Below, one piece after another: positions 34,671 to 45,452 of a stretch of DNA of 64,000 nucleotides (within the stretch, counting starts at the first letter, position 1; each line of letters begins with the position of its first letter). The DNA comes from Xestospongia muta (Eukaryota > Porifera > Demospongiae > Haplosclerida > Petrosiidae). The stretch spans positions 312,501-376,500 of the forward strand of contig OY848917.1 of the NCBI GenBank assembly GCA_963693285.1, written 5' to 3'. The notes under the pieces were generated by a model that made no database searches, had not been told where the DNA came from, and saw only the letters and a program-made list of their open reading frames with translations. Position numbers and translations under genes: made by a program.

Positions 34671-35798
34671 ACAAAAATATAGAATGTAATAAGTCTAGCT
34701 TGCAGGAAGCCATTTGCTGAGTGTGTTTTTGGAAAAACTGACATATTCAGTGGAGATATTTCACAGTAGTAACATGTTTCCCAAATTGATAACTATACAC
34801 TAATAACATTTGTTGGCGACACACAGTCTTTTAGGAAAAGTATACACTACACATTTTATTATAATATGTATGCGTCATTAAACAAGATTTTAAAGGCTAT
34901 CATCATGTGAATTATAGCCTTTTAGGAAAGTAACTGGTTACACTCAATTTGGTGTGTATCTACCTGTTTTAGGTCAATGTACTTGCTCTTGGTTAACGTT
35001 ATTTACTTTGCTCCTGTATGCATACTGTAATCCTTGTCCGTGCAGGAGTGTTAATGTTAATAATAGCAGCTAATAGTATTATTTTTTTATTGACAAAATG
35101 AATATCCAATAGCTACTGTTAGTTTAAAGGGCACAAACAGAATAGTACAAACTATTTTCTATCACTGTCTGTCTCATATCAATTGTTATCCATTCACTTC
35201 AGTCTCCACGAAGGTTTTACAGGAACAAGATCATACAATAGATACGAGTGCTATAATCTAAGCCACAACTTCAAAATATGGTGTTAGTACATTAGTACAC
35301 TTGTCTCCGAAGCATTTTGCACATATAATTCTACAATTTCCACACTACGAATCGTAGTACATTTCTATGTGCTGGGACTAAAATTAATTTAAGGTAGTTG
35401 ACTAAACTTTTGTTTCATCTAATAATATATGTAGGTGTACACACACACACACACATACATATATATGATGTTATGGAAGTCTTATTTATTTTTATCCATT
35501 CCTTTTTGATCTGGCAGTAAGCATAAGTTCAATATCAACTATTTAGCTGTGTAATAATATTTAATTAAACTGTTTACATACAAATATAAGTAAATATATG
35601 TGGTGGATAATATGACAGAACTCCAACTAGATCAGGCAGCACTAGTAAACAACAGTTGTACTAAGTACATCTTTTTGCATAATTTCATATAACAATTAAA
35701 ATATAAAAAACATAAACAATCTGAATTAACATAATACAAGTCATCACTAAATAATAGTTATATAGTTTTGTCATGATACATTATATACTTCACAACAA
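34671..35798. other. Intergenic between secreted-protein copies
   Basis: 34680-34980 is duplicated upstream of copy 2 (36595-37030; shared cttgcaggaagccat, gtgttttcggaaaaactga). 35030-35090 carries a small piece of the kinase 5' flank (gtgcaggagtg). 35150-35530 duplicates 31640-32110. An (AC)n run lies at 35439-35454. No gene was seen. The kinase that would be expected here is absent. Confidence 0.5.
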
Positions 35799-36524
35799 TT
35801 AAATTGTGAACACAAGAATTACAGCAAACAGGATAGACAGCATGGTAGGAGCAATAACACCATAACTAGATGATATAGCTGACTGACAAGGATTGGCAAC
35901 ATTAATACCACAGGAACTGACATCACTCCCCAAATATGGTGAAGTACAACATCCCATGTTTGTATTGAAGTTTGACACATACTGTTTACATGTTGAACTT
36001 GCTCTAGCACAATGAACCCCAGAATTAGTGAATGGACAAGCATTGATTAAAACATTGATGAAATTACGATTGTTAGCATAGCGACGCAAATAAAGAACTT
36101 CACAAAAGTCATTGCTATGTTTTCCACATATACCATGTTCTAAAAGATTTATTAAGTAAGTCAACAAGTCTCCTGTATAAGTGCAACGATAATAGCTTAT
36201 TAAAGGGTCAATGCATTTGGAAACACAGAACTGGCTGTATGCATTATTGAGAGTAGCAAGATCATTCACAGATGGAACACTGGATATATTACCAGCTAGT
36301 AATGTAACATTACATTCTCTCGGGTAGTTGTCTAAAATAGAAGAACAAGACTGACGAAGCTTTACTGATAAACTTCTTTTGTTGTTGATATTTCGGTAAA
36401 TGCTTTTGTGAATGAATTCAATCGGATTTTTTGATTGGGTTATCTTTGCATCAATCACTCCATTTGAGATAACGATCAGGAAACCGACAAGTAACAGACA
36501 GCAATTGCAGAATAAAGTTGCCAT
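35799..36524 (-). CDS. Cysteine-rich secreted, probably GPI-anchored protein, copy 2 (241 aa)
   Basis: Single-exon paralogue of the gene at 33828. The first 217 residues are nearly identical to copy 1, with only a few conservative changes (for example A to T and V to A near residues 90-95). The signal peptide and the cysteine pattern are the same. The C-terminus differs: the linker of about 19 residues is missing, and the hydrophobic tail (APTMLSILFAVILVFTI) follows the last cysteine closely. It is transcribed away from the kinase pseudogene at 37557, with about 1 kb between the starts, an arrangement repeated at 53.0-54.2 kb. The very low divergence in the body and higher divergence at the tail suggest recent duplication or gene conversion. 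Confidence 0.8.
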   Translation of the reverse strand: MATLFCNCCLLLVGFLIVISNGVIDAKITQSKNPIEFIHKSIYRNINNKRSLSVKLRQSCSSILDNYPRECNVTLLAGNISSVPSVNDLATLNNAYSQFCVSKCIDPLISYYRCTYTGDLLTYLINLLEHGICGKHSNDFCEVLYLRRYANNRNFINVLINACPFTNSGVHCARASSTCKQYVSNFNTNMGCCTSPYLGSDVSSCGINVANPCQSAISSSYGVIAPTMLSILFAVILVFTI

Positions 36525-36575
36525 TCTTGATTTCTTACTATGTATAATGTTTGATAATTAAAGCATGTAGTGTCT

Positions 36576-36584
36576 CTTTATATA
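36576..36584 (-). promoter_or_regulatory. TATA box of secreted-protein gene copy 2
   Basis: TATATAAAG on the - strand, 52 bp upstream of the ATG at 36524. Confidence 0.6.
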
Positions 36585-36599
36585 GCAAAATATGGAATG

Positions 36600-37062
36600 T
36601 AATAACTCTAACTTGCAGGAAGCCATTTTGCCGAGTGTGTTTTCGGAAAAACTGATTGTTATGTTACTTGATAATATTCATTGGAGATATTTCACATAAA
36701 AGTAGTCATACTATCTTTCCCAAATTAATAGCTATACACTAATTAGTGATGTCATGTGACACACAGTCTTTTGGGAAAAGTATATATTTTATTATTATAT
36801 GTATGTGTCATTCCTTTAAAGGTAATAAAGTTTAAATACTGTCACCAAATTATATTCATTAATTGAATAACTCTTGCACAATGACCGCTATAATTATTTA
36901 TTTCCCAAATGAACTCTAAGTTTCCCAATGAACTACGTATACGTGAGTATCCTGTAAACAATAACCTTTTTAAGATAATTAAATTAATGGTTAGACTCAA
37001 TTTGATTTGTATCTACCTGTTTAAGGTCAATGTATTTTGATCTTTGTTATTGACTTTTCTAC

Positions 37063-37100
<38 letters not shown>

Positions 37101-37556
37101 TTTCTGTACAAGAACATTTCAAAATACAAACCGTAATCTAGTCCATGCAGGAGTGGTGGTAAGATTAATAGTAACAGGTAAGTATTTAGTTCTTGTGTGT
37201 CTGTCTGTTACAGAGAAATACACTTTGACCTATGAACACTAGATACACTAGTAGAGACACTGTATATATATATGAAAACTAAACACACTATGAACACTAG
37301 ACATACTAGCCATAGACGCACTAATAAAATAACAATACAGATATTAGTGACAATGGGAAGACTGTTGTTAACAGTAAGAATAGTGTTAGATGTCTATACA
37401 GTCAATCTATAACTAGCGTCTCTTCATTTTATTGATAAGATTTAATCTATGTACCGGAAATAGCTAATTAACTGGGTAGGGCCTTTGTATACCCAGCCCC
37501 CTTTTGTTTAACTAATACAGGAATTAGTTATTAAAGTTAGTTTCTCATAAGTAAAG
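36600..37556. other. Divergent intergenic region of the duplicated gene pair
   Basis: Shared over most of its length with 53280-54194. It ends with ctttgtatacccagcccc and ttagtttctcataagtaaag just before the kinase ATG in both copies. An (AT)n tract at about 37066-37098 is absent from the other copy. It probably contains the promoters of both genes. Confidence 0.6.
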
Positions 37557-38798
37557 ATGGTAGAAAGACTCCAGAGTCAGCTCCAGGCTTTGTCATTAGA
37601 TGATGTAGTTGAGACTGGTAAAGAGTTAGGTCGTGGAGCATATGGTGTGTATGAAGTAAAAGTAAGTGGTCTAATATGTGCTGGAAAGACACTACATGAA
37701 GCTATTGTACAGGTAAACTACATTATTATACAAATAGTGACTATTTGTTTGTCAGGAAATCATACTTTGCTGTGTCTTTAGGGATTAGGGGGTGGAGATT
37801 AGTTTAATACATAAAAAACGTATAGACAGCATGACAGACTTATAAGTATTACCAATATATAAAATGCTCACTGTTTTTCTTAATATGTCTATAGAATGAA
37901 ACTGTTGTCAAGTTTGCTGAAGAATGTCTTTGTCACAGTCAACAACGTCATCCAAACATTGTCCAGTTAATGGGTGTTTATTTCTCTTATTCTTCTCGGT
38001 TACCTATGTTAATAATGGAATATCTTCCTCTGTCATTAACACAGTGTTTAGAAACAAATCCAGATCTTCCTCTTTCAATTAAATATTCTATCCTTCTTGA
38101 TGTGGCAAATGGTCTCAATTATCTTCACTGTAAAAGACCCCCAGTTGTCCATCGTGATCTCTCAGCAAATAATATATTGCTAACATCTAGCTTGATAGCT
38201 ATAATATCTGACCAGAATGGCAAACACATTTCTCCAACAACACCTAACGACAGCACCAGGTAATGCTGTTGTAATGCTTCCAGAAGCTTTCTAGGATAAT
38301 CCATATTATGACCAGAAGCTTGATGTATTTTCATATGGCTGTCTTATTCTTTATGTCTTCACACATGAATGGCCTATGCCTACAGATCAATATATTCCAA
38401 GTGAACAGTCACATGGTATGTTTTGTCTAGTGTCAGAGTGGGATAGGAGAGCAAGATATACTGCAGCAATACCAAACCATAATTCTTTCTTTCCATTTGT
38501 TAAGTCTTGTCTTAACAATAATGCTAAAAAGCGTCCTATTATGAGTAATGCTATCATATGTGCTCAACAAGCTGCCTCTAGTGTACCTCCAATACAGAAC
38601 CAAATAAAAATAATGAAACAACTGAACTTGCTAACTCAACAAGTAGAGGAAATTAAAAAACAATCTCAAGAAGATACTCGAAGATTAGAAGAAAAAGTAC
38701 AACAACTTGAACATGTTTTAAGTCATATAGTAATGTCTAATAAAGAAATTGATGGTTCAAAATTGTTACTGTCCCCCACTTTCTATAATTACTTGTAG
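37557..38798 (+). pseudogene. Kinase pseudogene, truncated copy of the kinase-ankyrin gene
   Basis: Aligns with 54195-55430 at very high identity, including the intron (37713-37894). Defects: a 3-bp deletion in the glycine-rich loop (GAYGVY instead of GAYGVVY, losing the conserved valine position); a 10-bp deletion at about 38213 that removes the DLG magnesium-binding motif and shifts the frame; and a Gln-to-stop change at 38292-38294. Homology ends abruptly at about 38763, after IDGSK, where unrelated repeat-like sequence supplies a new stop at 38798. The ankyrin exons are therefore missing. The HRDLSANN loop and the coiled-coil segment remain readable in separate frames. It is a recent, non-functional copy and is not repaired here. 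Confidence 0.85.
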
Positions 38799-39195
38799 AC
38801 TCATAAGCTAATAATAATTTATATATATACACATTATGAGTCAATAATCATTCTATTTTTGGTTGGATAACAAAGAAAAACATTGAAAGCTATTGAGTGT
38901 GGACCAGGTAAATAGATATTTTCTCAAGTGTTATGATGACAGTATATAGTATAAATACATATACTAGATATTCAATTTAATAAAACTTACTTTAAACTAT
39001 ATCGTTTCTCTAAATTTTCATTTAGGTAGTACAATACTTGTATTTTAATGTATAACATTTAATCAATTAAGTAAACAATGGTGAATGGCAAAAAAGTATA
39101 GCAATCTACAACATAATTGATTTGTATGAAGTAATGAGCCACATGGTCAATGATAAACCAACCTGTGACACTGATGTTATCTTGTGAGATAAACC
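38799..39195. other. Intergenic, repeat-derived
   Basis: 38795-38880 (cataagctaataataa, tcattctatttttggt) resembles 42815-42905. The kinase truncation therefore joins a dispersed repeat also found upstream of the dispanin array. Confidence 0.45.
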
Positions 39196-39686
39196 TTAAC
39201 AATCACATGGTTTATATAGTTCTGTCATCAGCTTGTAAAAAGTCTCCTGTTCACAAAGAAACATTTGCTCTCCATCGCTGCTCTCATTCTCACTAGTATA
39301 TACTCCTAAAGGTCATTAAAAATTATTATAAAAACACGAACACAGCACTATACCAGTACACATATACATACAGCAGATACACAGTACAATACAGTACACC
39401 AGTGCATGCAAATCATTAACACTGTTACCTGAATGTTTCAGCATTGGCTTTCTTATTGCTAGAGATATCACTAGTGGTAGGGGCGACATCACTAGTGAAG
39501 CAACGATGAAAGCAGCCTATAATTATCAACGTCGCGCGAACCACTGGAGTATAATGAGCTTTTAGCTCGGTTCAAACAACTCAAGTATCTTTTATTCGAG
39601 TCATAATCAGGAAAACTGATCTTCATTTGATAGCGAGGACCTAATCTTTGGCGCTTCCTCGGAGCATTCTCAAAAACAGTCGTCAT
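39196..39686 (-). CDS. Small - strand gene of unknown function, two to three exons
   Basis: The first part starts at ATG 39686 (MTTVFENAPRKRQRLGPRYQ, then MKISFPDYDSNKRYL), a basic, nuclear-protein-like beginning. A middle exon 39429-39516 (acceptor taattatag, donor gtaacag) reads ASLVMSPLPLVISLAIRKP. The last exon 39196-39305 (acceptor gacctttag) reads VYTSENESSDGEQMFLCEQE, then FYKLMTELYKPCDC and stop. Middle and last exons join in phase. The joint between first and middle exon is unresolved, because the first frame runs to a stop in the middle exon, so a short intron or a frameshift must lie around 39517-39580. A farther in-frame ATG at 39704 is possible. No family is recognised. Confidence 0.5.
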
Positions 39687-39704
39687 TTTCAATTTGAAAA
39701 TCAT

Positions 39705-40191
39705 ATTAATTTAACACGTGATAACGCCTACATATATGTGGGATTATACTATAATAGCTAGCACTGACAAGTGCTGGTTTATAAAACAGAGGTCAAAGAT
39801 AAGGTCAAGTAACATGAGGCGATATTGATTAAATCTCCCTGGGCACGCCTCTTTTATACGCAACCTTCTCGTCTAAGATCATGCACTAACACTTTTCCAA
39901 CAAGCAGTTTACATGTGTGACAACCCTCAACAACCCACAATACCTCCCTGATGTTAAAGGAACAATCCACTATCTCCTAATGTTGTTAAGATTGCTATGG
40001 TAACAACCCAATTATCAAAGTGACATTTCATAAGATAACTTTTCAACTCCTAGTATGTTTTATATATTAGAGTGGTCCAGTGACAGACTAGAACATTAGT
40101 GGACATATTTTGTGAATGACAACTTTTATTATTTGTAGTCATATCCAATATGTGTTTTGAGTTTTATGTTAAGTTATCAACTTGATGTCCT
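39705..40191. other. Intergenic between two - strand genes
   Basis: No gene seen. It should contain the promoter of the gene at 39196-39686 (around 39700-39800) and the 3' flank of the gene at 40192. Confidence 0.4.
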
Positions 40192-41148
40192 TTATTTCCA
40201 CATGATATAATTATTGAGCGTCTTGTTTGCCCTTCTCTCAAAGTAAAAAGTCTTCAAAGCTTCTGGAGTGACAACCTGTTCAGTTAACTTTTTGCCAAAT
40301 GTTTTAATAGTCAGTAAATTTATTGTAACTTGATCATATCTGTGACAGCCAATAAATGAAAGATCAGATATTTTAGTATGTGTTTTCCAATCACAATCAC
40401 CATCTGTGCTATGGATTGGACTACCAACTATACATTCTTTATGTAAAGCACAGTCTACCCATTTCTTTAACAATAAGCGTGCTGTAACATTAGCAAAGTT
40501 GAATAGAAGACCACCTGATGAAAACCCTTCAACACCTCGACCATCTTCACGACTCATATTAAAATATTTCACAGTGCTGTCTCTTGCAAAGGCGACCATA
40601 AATCGATTTGAAGCACCATGCTTAGATGCAGCAATAATAGGAAATTCTAAAAGTCTTTTGAAGAGGCTTTTAGAAAGTGGTTTCGATATTCGAGTACTTG
40701 CATCAGCCCAAAAAACAACATCATAATTTTTAGAAATTTTGTTTATAATATGAACTTTAAAAGTGTAGCCACCCAAACCAGGTGAACCAGGAAAGTAAGG
40801 GTTTTCAGAGAAATTATAATGTTCCAATCTAACATTCTTGATCATGTTGATCTTACTGATTTCATCTTTAGCCAGTCCCACGTTAAATACAAAGATTGTT
40901 GTTTCGTTGTGATAACGTTGGAAAGAGCCAATCATAGCCAAAAGTTCTCCAAAGTGGTTAGAAGTCGCCCCCGTTACTATAACTAGCGATTTAGCCATAT
41001 CCTCAACAGCAGTCTTGTTAAACGATATTAGACTAAACAGACGAATCCTCGTAATCATCCTCTCTTGAATTGATGAATAATTCAATAAAAAACAGACTAT
41101 CATTATCGTAAACACAATAGACAAAATGAAAAACTTTTTAGAAACCAT
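40192..41148 (-). CDS. Type II membrane protein, DUF1647-like putative glycosyltransferase (318 aa)
   Basis: A single exon with ATG at 41146-41148. Residues 6-22 (FFILSIVFTIMIVCFLL) form a signal anchor after a short basic end, so the bulk should lie in the Golgi/ER lumen. The body shows VIVTGATSNHFGELL (57-71), a VFNVGL stretch (87-92), YTFKVHIINKI (128-138), DVVFWADAS (143-151) and GCHRYDQ (267-273). The order of SNHF, K.hii.k, v.WaD.S and HRYDQ fits the DUF1647 family as I recall it; these proteins are treated as GT-A-type glycosyltransferases. The WADAS aspartate could be the metal-binding residue. Six N-glycosylation sequons are present. Donor and acceptor sugars cannot be told. Its 5' end is duplicated in inverted orientation at 42234. 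Confidence 0.75.
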   Translation of the reverse strand: MVSKKFFILSIVFTIMIVCFLLNYSSIQERMITRIRLFSLISFNKTAVEDMAKSLVIVTGATSNHFGELLAMIGSFQRYHNETTIFVFNVGLAKDEISKINMIKNVRLEHYNFSENPYFPGSPGLGGYTFKVHIINKISKNYDVVFWADASTRISKPLSKSLFKRLLEFPIIAASKHGASNRFMVAFARDSTVKYFNMSREDGRGVEGFSSGGLLFNFANVTARLLLKKWVDCALHKECIVGSPIHSTDGDCDWKTHTKISDLSFIGCHRYDQVTINLLTIKTFGKKLTEQVVTPEALKTFYFERRANKTLNNYIMWK

Positions 41149-41345
41149 CTTTAGTCAGCAAGTTTATTGTATCATGTCACTGGTAGAGTTATTATTGTCA
41201 ATAATGGAGGAGGCAGGGCTATGAGTGGTAAAATTAATATTTGTTAAACATTTCCGTTTCCTGCTGTATATACGTGTCCTCAGGATGTGCTATAATAAAT
41301 ATTTGATTAACAGTATTTGGCGCGTCTTTTGTTTGTTTTGAAATC
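41149..41345 (-). repeat. Inverted-repeat arm 1: promoter region of the DUF1647-like gene
   Basis: Reverse complement of the outer parts of 41785-42233. Shared motifs include aaatactgttaatcaaatat, ggacacgta, cctgcctcctccattattga and aaacttgctgacta. About 440 bp lie between the arms. Confidence 0.8.
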
Positions 41346-41784
41346 ACTAGTACTAGCGAATTATATAAAGCTGATATTTGTTAATAATTATGATTGTTTC
41401 ATGTTGTAAAGAATCCAGAATGTCGATAAGTATTATGTAGTGGCTAATATAGTGTAATATTAATGACAGAGCAGCGGAAGTGACGTACTCAAATTTTTAA
41501 TTAATTAACTTCATTTTATTAAAAGGTTACAGGGTCAAACTTTTGCTTATTTTTCATGTTGTTATAAAGAGTTCTTGCCATCTGGTTCATTTTTTATATT
41601 TTTTCAGATTTTTTACTTCCTTAATTTATCTGGAAAGTGTTAGTACTTTTTCTTATTAAAAGTGTTATTATTCATTTATAAAGAACTTGATGACGTTTTA
41701 ATTATTGATTTTAGTCACGAGATGACCATATTTCTATACTGAGTTTCAGATGATATAATAAATTCAGTTTCAAAAAAAAGGCGG

Positions 41785-42280
41785 ACCAAATACTGTTAAT
41801 CAAATATTTATTTATTTATTATAGCACACCCTAAGGACACGTACAGCAGGAAACAGTAAAGTTTAACAAGTATTTCATTTTACCACTCATCATAGGCAGA
41901 GGAAGCTCAAAACGTTGAGGGGGGGGGCTGAACATATTTAGTTAAACTATATATATTTATTAAATGAGCTCAGTGAAATGTGTTACAGCTGATACTTTTG
42001 AAAAATGGCTAGCAAAAGAGTAAGATAGGCAAGTCAATGTTTAACACAAGTGGCAAAGAACACTTATTATTCTTATATGAAGTTGGGGGGCTTTGCCCTT
42101 TTATAAAAGTAGGGGGGCATTAACCCCCTTTGCCCCCACCGTCAGCCTCCTATGACTTATTGCCCTGCCTCCTCCATTATTGACAAGAATACCTCTACCA
42201 GTGAAATGATACAGTAAACTTGCTGACTAAAAGATGATTTCTAAAAAGGTTTTCATTTTGTATATTACATTTACGATAAA
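41785..42280 (+). pseudogene. Inverted duplicate of the DUF1647-like gene promoter and start
   Basis: After the same upstream sequence in opposite orientation, ATG at 42234 opens MISKKVFILYITFTIK, matching the signal-anchor start of the gene at 41148. Similarity ends at about 42290 and no body follows, so the copy is a head-only fragment facing away from the parent. The arm is split by an insertion at 41891-42154. Confidence 0.75.
41891..42154. mobile_element. MITE-like insertion of about 264 bp
   Basis: It interrupts the duplicated promoter exactly where arm 1 reads cactcat|agccctgcc. Ends are cataggcagagg and its imperfect inverse cctcctatg. Flanking ACTCAT and ACTTAT look like a 6-bp target-site duplication with one change. 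The element has unusual G runs (41919-41927, 42085-42090) and C runs near its right end. It is non-coding. Confidence 0.65.
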
Positions 42281-42424
42281 GGTAATCTGTTTTTTATGAA
42301 ATTAGATCTATACATCAATTCAAGACAGGATGATTAAGAAGATTTGTCCGTTTAGTCCAAAATCGTTTTAGTCTCTTCCCCAGACCTACTCAGAGGCTAA
42401 AGTAAGTCTGATCACACGAGACAA

Positions 42425-42790
42425 TTTTGTTACTGTATATGCAAATAGTATATCATATGTAACCTAATTTGCAAAAAAAGGCCATTTTTCTCAAAACGTC
42501 TCAAAAAATGCAGTTGTTGTGTAAACCACCATACATTTTTATTAGATGTTTACTAAATTATATAAATCTCAGTTGAAAAATGATAGATAACTTCAATACA
42601 AAATTTAGTAAACATTCTATTAAAGAATTGTTTATGTGCATACAAGTGTTTATAAATTTTATTATAGAAGTGGTCCTTTAATAGTCTATATATATTGGAT
42701 AGTGCAGTATACTGAGTTATAAGATGTAAATTACTTTGCAAAGTAATAGTATGATTTATAGGAGTATGTATTAGTTAATATGATATATTG
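42425..42790. repeat. Dispersed repeat (copy at 57600-57950)
   Basis: Both copies run from acaaatagtatatcatatg and cctgatttgcaaaaa (cctaatttgcaaaaa here) through attctattaaagaattgttt to tggatagtgcagtatactga. The element flanks the dispanin array and the kinase block, and may have mediated the rearrangements. Confidence 0.75.
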
Positions 42791-43029
42791 TCACTGTCCA
42801 ACTCTTTTTAAAATTACTTGTATGCTCATAAGCTAATAATAAGTTAGTTTTACATTTAATACACATCATCAGAAAATAATCACTCTATTTTTTGCTAGAT
42901 AACAAATAAAGTCATCACAAAATAATCATCAATTACAGTTTTGTATTTTTTATATTTTTCTTTTTTTATTATGAAGCAAAGATAACAAGGAATGGACTAC
43001 ATTGTAAATACAAGTTAATGTGGCTATTG

Positions 43030-43570
43030 TCTAATGACATGCTATACAGAATTCTATTCTCTGACAATCAACTAGTACAGTATGTTGAGTAATGAATATA
43101 GAGTGATGTATATTAAACTTGTCTGTATGTATGATATAATGAATTATGCAATAAAAGTGATCACAGATTAGTAAATCAACCAATCCATTTTTAATACAAA
43201 TCTGGATTAAATATATAAGTGACATATATAAAGGGAGAGGAGTATAAACTACAATTAATAACACATATTTTAAAGCTCCTGAAAAAACAATATATATCAT
43301 TGTAGAAACTGAAAGATTGATAATAGACAATATATTTGAAATGATTTTTGAAAAAGGACAACTGTTAAAACACTTCAAAAAACAGTTTTGTATACATACA
43401 GTTATGATGAATAGTTGTACATATATAGGAACTGGATGTATACAAAACTGTTGTTTGAGAAGTTTTATCAGTAGTCCATTTTCAAAAATCAGGTCACAAA
43501 TGTTTTGTAAGAAGTGCTCTCTTACTGTAAACCAGATCATATATGTTATATTTTATACATGTTGTGCTTG
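43030..43570. repeat. Hairpin-forming dispersed repeat (copies at 46985-47540, 57975-58240)
   Basis: 43360-43410 (cttcaaaaaacagttttgta) pairs with 43435-43465 (tacaaaactgttgtttgaga), with further outer pairing between 43341-43357 and 43480-43494. The outer end aaatcaggtcacaaat recurs in the tandem array at 62.3-62.7 kb and inverted near 63890. The 169-codon ORF on the - strand, and its + strand counterpart, arise from this symmetry. Confidence 0.7.
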
Positions 43571-43659
43571 TTGAATATATATAATTATAATGACGATAGT
43601 ATTTTCGTGTAATTAGATTATATACAATACCGCATTCCATATTATTGCAAATTTCACTA

Positions 43660-43671
43660 TGCGCATGCGCA
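43660..43671. promoter_or_regulatory. NRF1-type palindrome in dispanin promoter 1
   Basis: TGCGCATGCGCA, a perfect NRF1 consensus palindrome, lies 84 bp before the ATG-side of exon 1. It is conserved at the same place in copies 2 and 3. Confidence 0.6.
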
Positions 43672-43754
43672 ATTTTGCAAGCGTCTTCACAGAGCTGATT
43701 GCTTCTCTCTCAAGTCTATACAATTTCGATCACTTCAGCACTTACCGAAACATA

Positions 43755-45452
43755 ATGGAAGGTACCTATTTACTATGTACTATTTCTTTCAGATTGTGAT
43801 AGTTGTGCAAATGATAAATCGTTTTAATTGCAATACCTCATGTGTTTGTGTACAAATGAACGACAAATGGCAACATAACTGATCTGTAAACCCTAGACTG
43901 CAGTCTGTGCTTTACGAAACATACATATATATAATATAAATATGTAGAATAATGTATTTTTATAACTCACTACAAATACGTTATAATAGGTCACTAAATA
44001 TTTGTTATAACATTAGTGTGTCATTATTAGTAAGGTCAATTGTATCATCACACTATAATGTTGAAACAAAGCTGAGGGTTAGATATTTTGTGCTTCATGA
44101 CCAAGTAGTTACTTATAAAATGTCAAGAGGACTTGTCTATTAACTTTGTTATAGTATTATATATAACTTTGTTATACTATTGTAACAAAGCTGAAGGCTT
44201 TGTAATAGGCAATAAAACTTGTCTATTAATATTGGTATAGTATAGCATGTAACCACATCCCATGCTAGGTACACCTGTAACAATATATAAAGTGTGGCAT
44301 TAGGTAAAGTATTTGTACCACTTATTAAAGCAGTTGTTCAATGACTGCAATGAGTATATATATTCAGATGTAAATACAACATTGACACAACTGTTACCAA
44401 ATTAAACAGTCAACATTAGTAAAAATACTATACTTAAATTTTCTATAACAAGATATTACAAATTTAAAGTAACATCACTTTTCTTTCTTAATAATATGTA
44501 GCTCCAAGAAATCCTAATCAGGTAAAGCTAGACCATTACATTTGTCGCCAACATTCAAAATCCTTATATACAGTTCATTACAATGTAGTGTGTTATGATA
44601 TCATCTATATAACTATATAATTTTATAGCAAGAGTATTACCCTCTACGAGAAGAAATCACATATTGTCCAGGGCAGGAATACCCACCACAAGAAGGACAC
44701 TCTCCTCAGGAGGGATATGAAAGTATGCACATAATAGTATTTGTGAGTTCCAAGACTATTCCTTACTGATAAACAGATGTTATTCCTTATTATCCACCTG
44801 TTCAAGATCAGTCCTACTTTAGTGCTGCCCAGACTGTTGTTCCTGTCATACAGCACCAACCTGTAAGTAAATTTTTATCAAGGAATGCGAAATATTTTTT
44901 CTTAGTCAAATGTAGCTATTGTACAGTCACAACCAACTTCAATGGATGCAAGGACTTCTATTCGTCCTACAAGAGATCAGTACTTGACAATGTCCATTGT
45001 ACTTACATTCATATGCTTGTTTGTTGGGAGTTGGGGCTCGCTTATGTGCACCATACCAGCCATTATATTTGCCATTGATGTGAGCATAATTTTGTAAATA
45101 AGATATATTTTACTATAAAGACAAATATTGTTATTTTTGTATGTTTGTAATTATATCTATATAGGCTCGTCAGGCTGAGGTACGCGGTGATCTGCAAGGA
45201 GCTCAAAATAAAGCTCGGGTTGCCTTCATCCTTAATATTGTTTCTATTTTGTTTGGAGTAATAGGTTTATATGGAACCCTTTCTTTAATTATGATGCTAA
45301 AAACTACACAACGTGGCTATCACAGTTATTACTGTGATCAATATTGCTATTATTACACTAGTTATCGTTCTGCTTTTTATACTTATTATTCTTACAACAA
45401 TACCAAATATGTTTATTATACAGACACTTTTTTAAATATGACATGCTTTTAA
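43755..45452 (+). CDS. CD225/dispanin (IFITM-like) protein 1, 222 aa, six exons
   Basis: Exons 43755-43761 (ATG GAA G), 44502-44521, 44629-44722, 44777-44862, 44906-45079 and 45165-45452 join in frame with canonical splice sites. The N-terminal half is cytosolic-looking and rich in Pro, Gln and Tyr (YPPQEGHSPQEGYE; YYPPVQDQ). The CD225 domain follows: a first hydrophobic segment (MSIVLTFICLFVGSWGSLM, then CTIPAIIFAI), the hallmark loop DARQAEVRGDLQGAQNKA, and a second membrane segment (FILNIVSILFG onward). The GD..GA...A and LNI positions match IFITM/dispanin proteins. Cysteines next to the first segment are possible palmitoylation sites. The C-terminal tail is strikingly tyrosine-rich with NNT and NMT sequons, implying an extracellular or luminal end. 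The family acts at membranes (vesicle fusion, antiviral restriction in vertebrates). The sponge role is unknown. Confidence 0.85.

Noticed and set aside
40406..40726. 106-codon + strand ORF
   Set aside because: Antisense shadow of the DUF1647-like gene.
43031..43540. 169-codon ORF on the - strand (and its partner at 47235-47582)
   Set aside because: It lies on a hairpin-forming dispersed repeat; open frames appear on both strands because of the inverted symmetry, and the copies diverge without coding constraint.
44644..44859. - strand ORFs antisense to dispanin exons 3-4 (also 49307-49522 and 59927-60136)
   Set aside because: Conserved only because the sense exons are conserved; they cross introns and splice sites.
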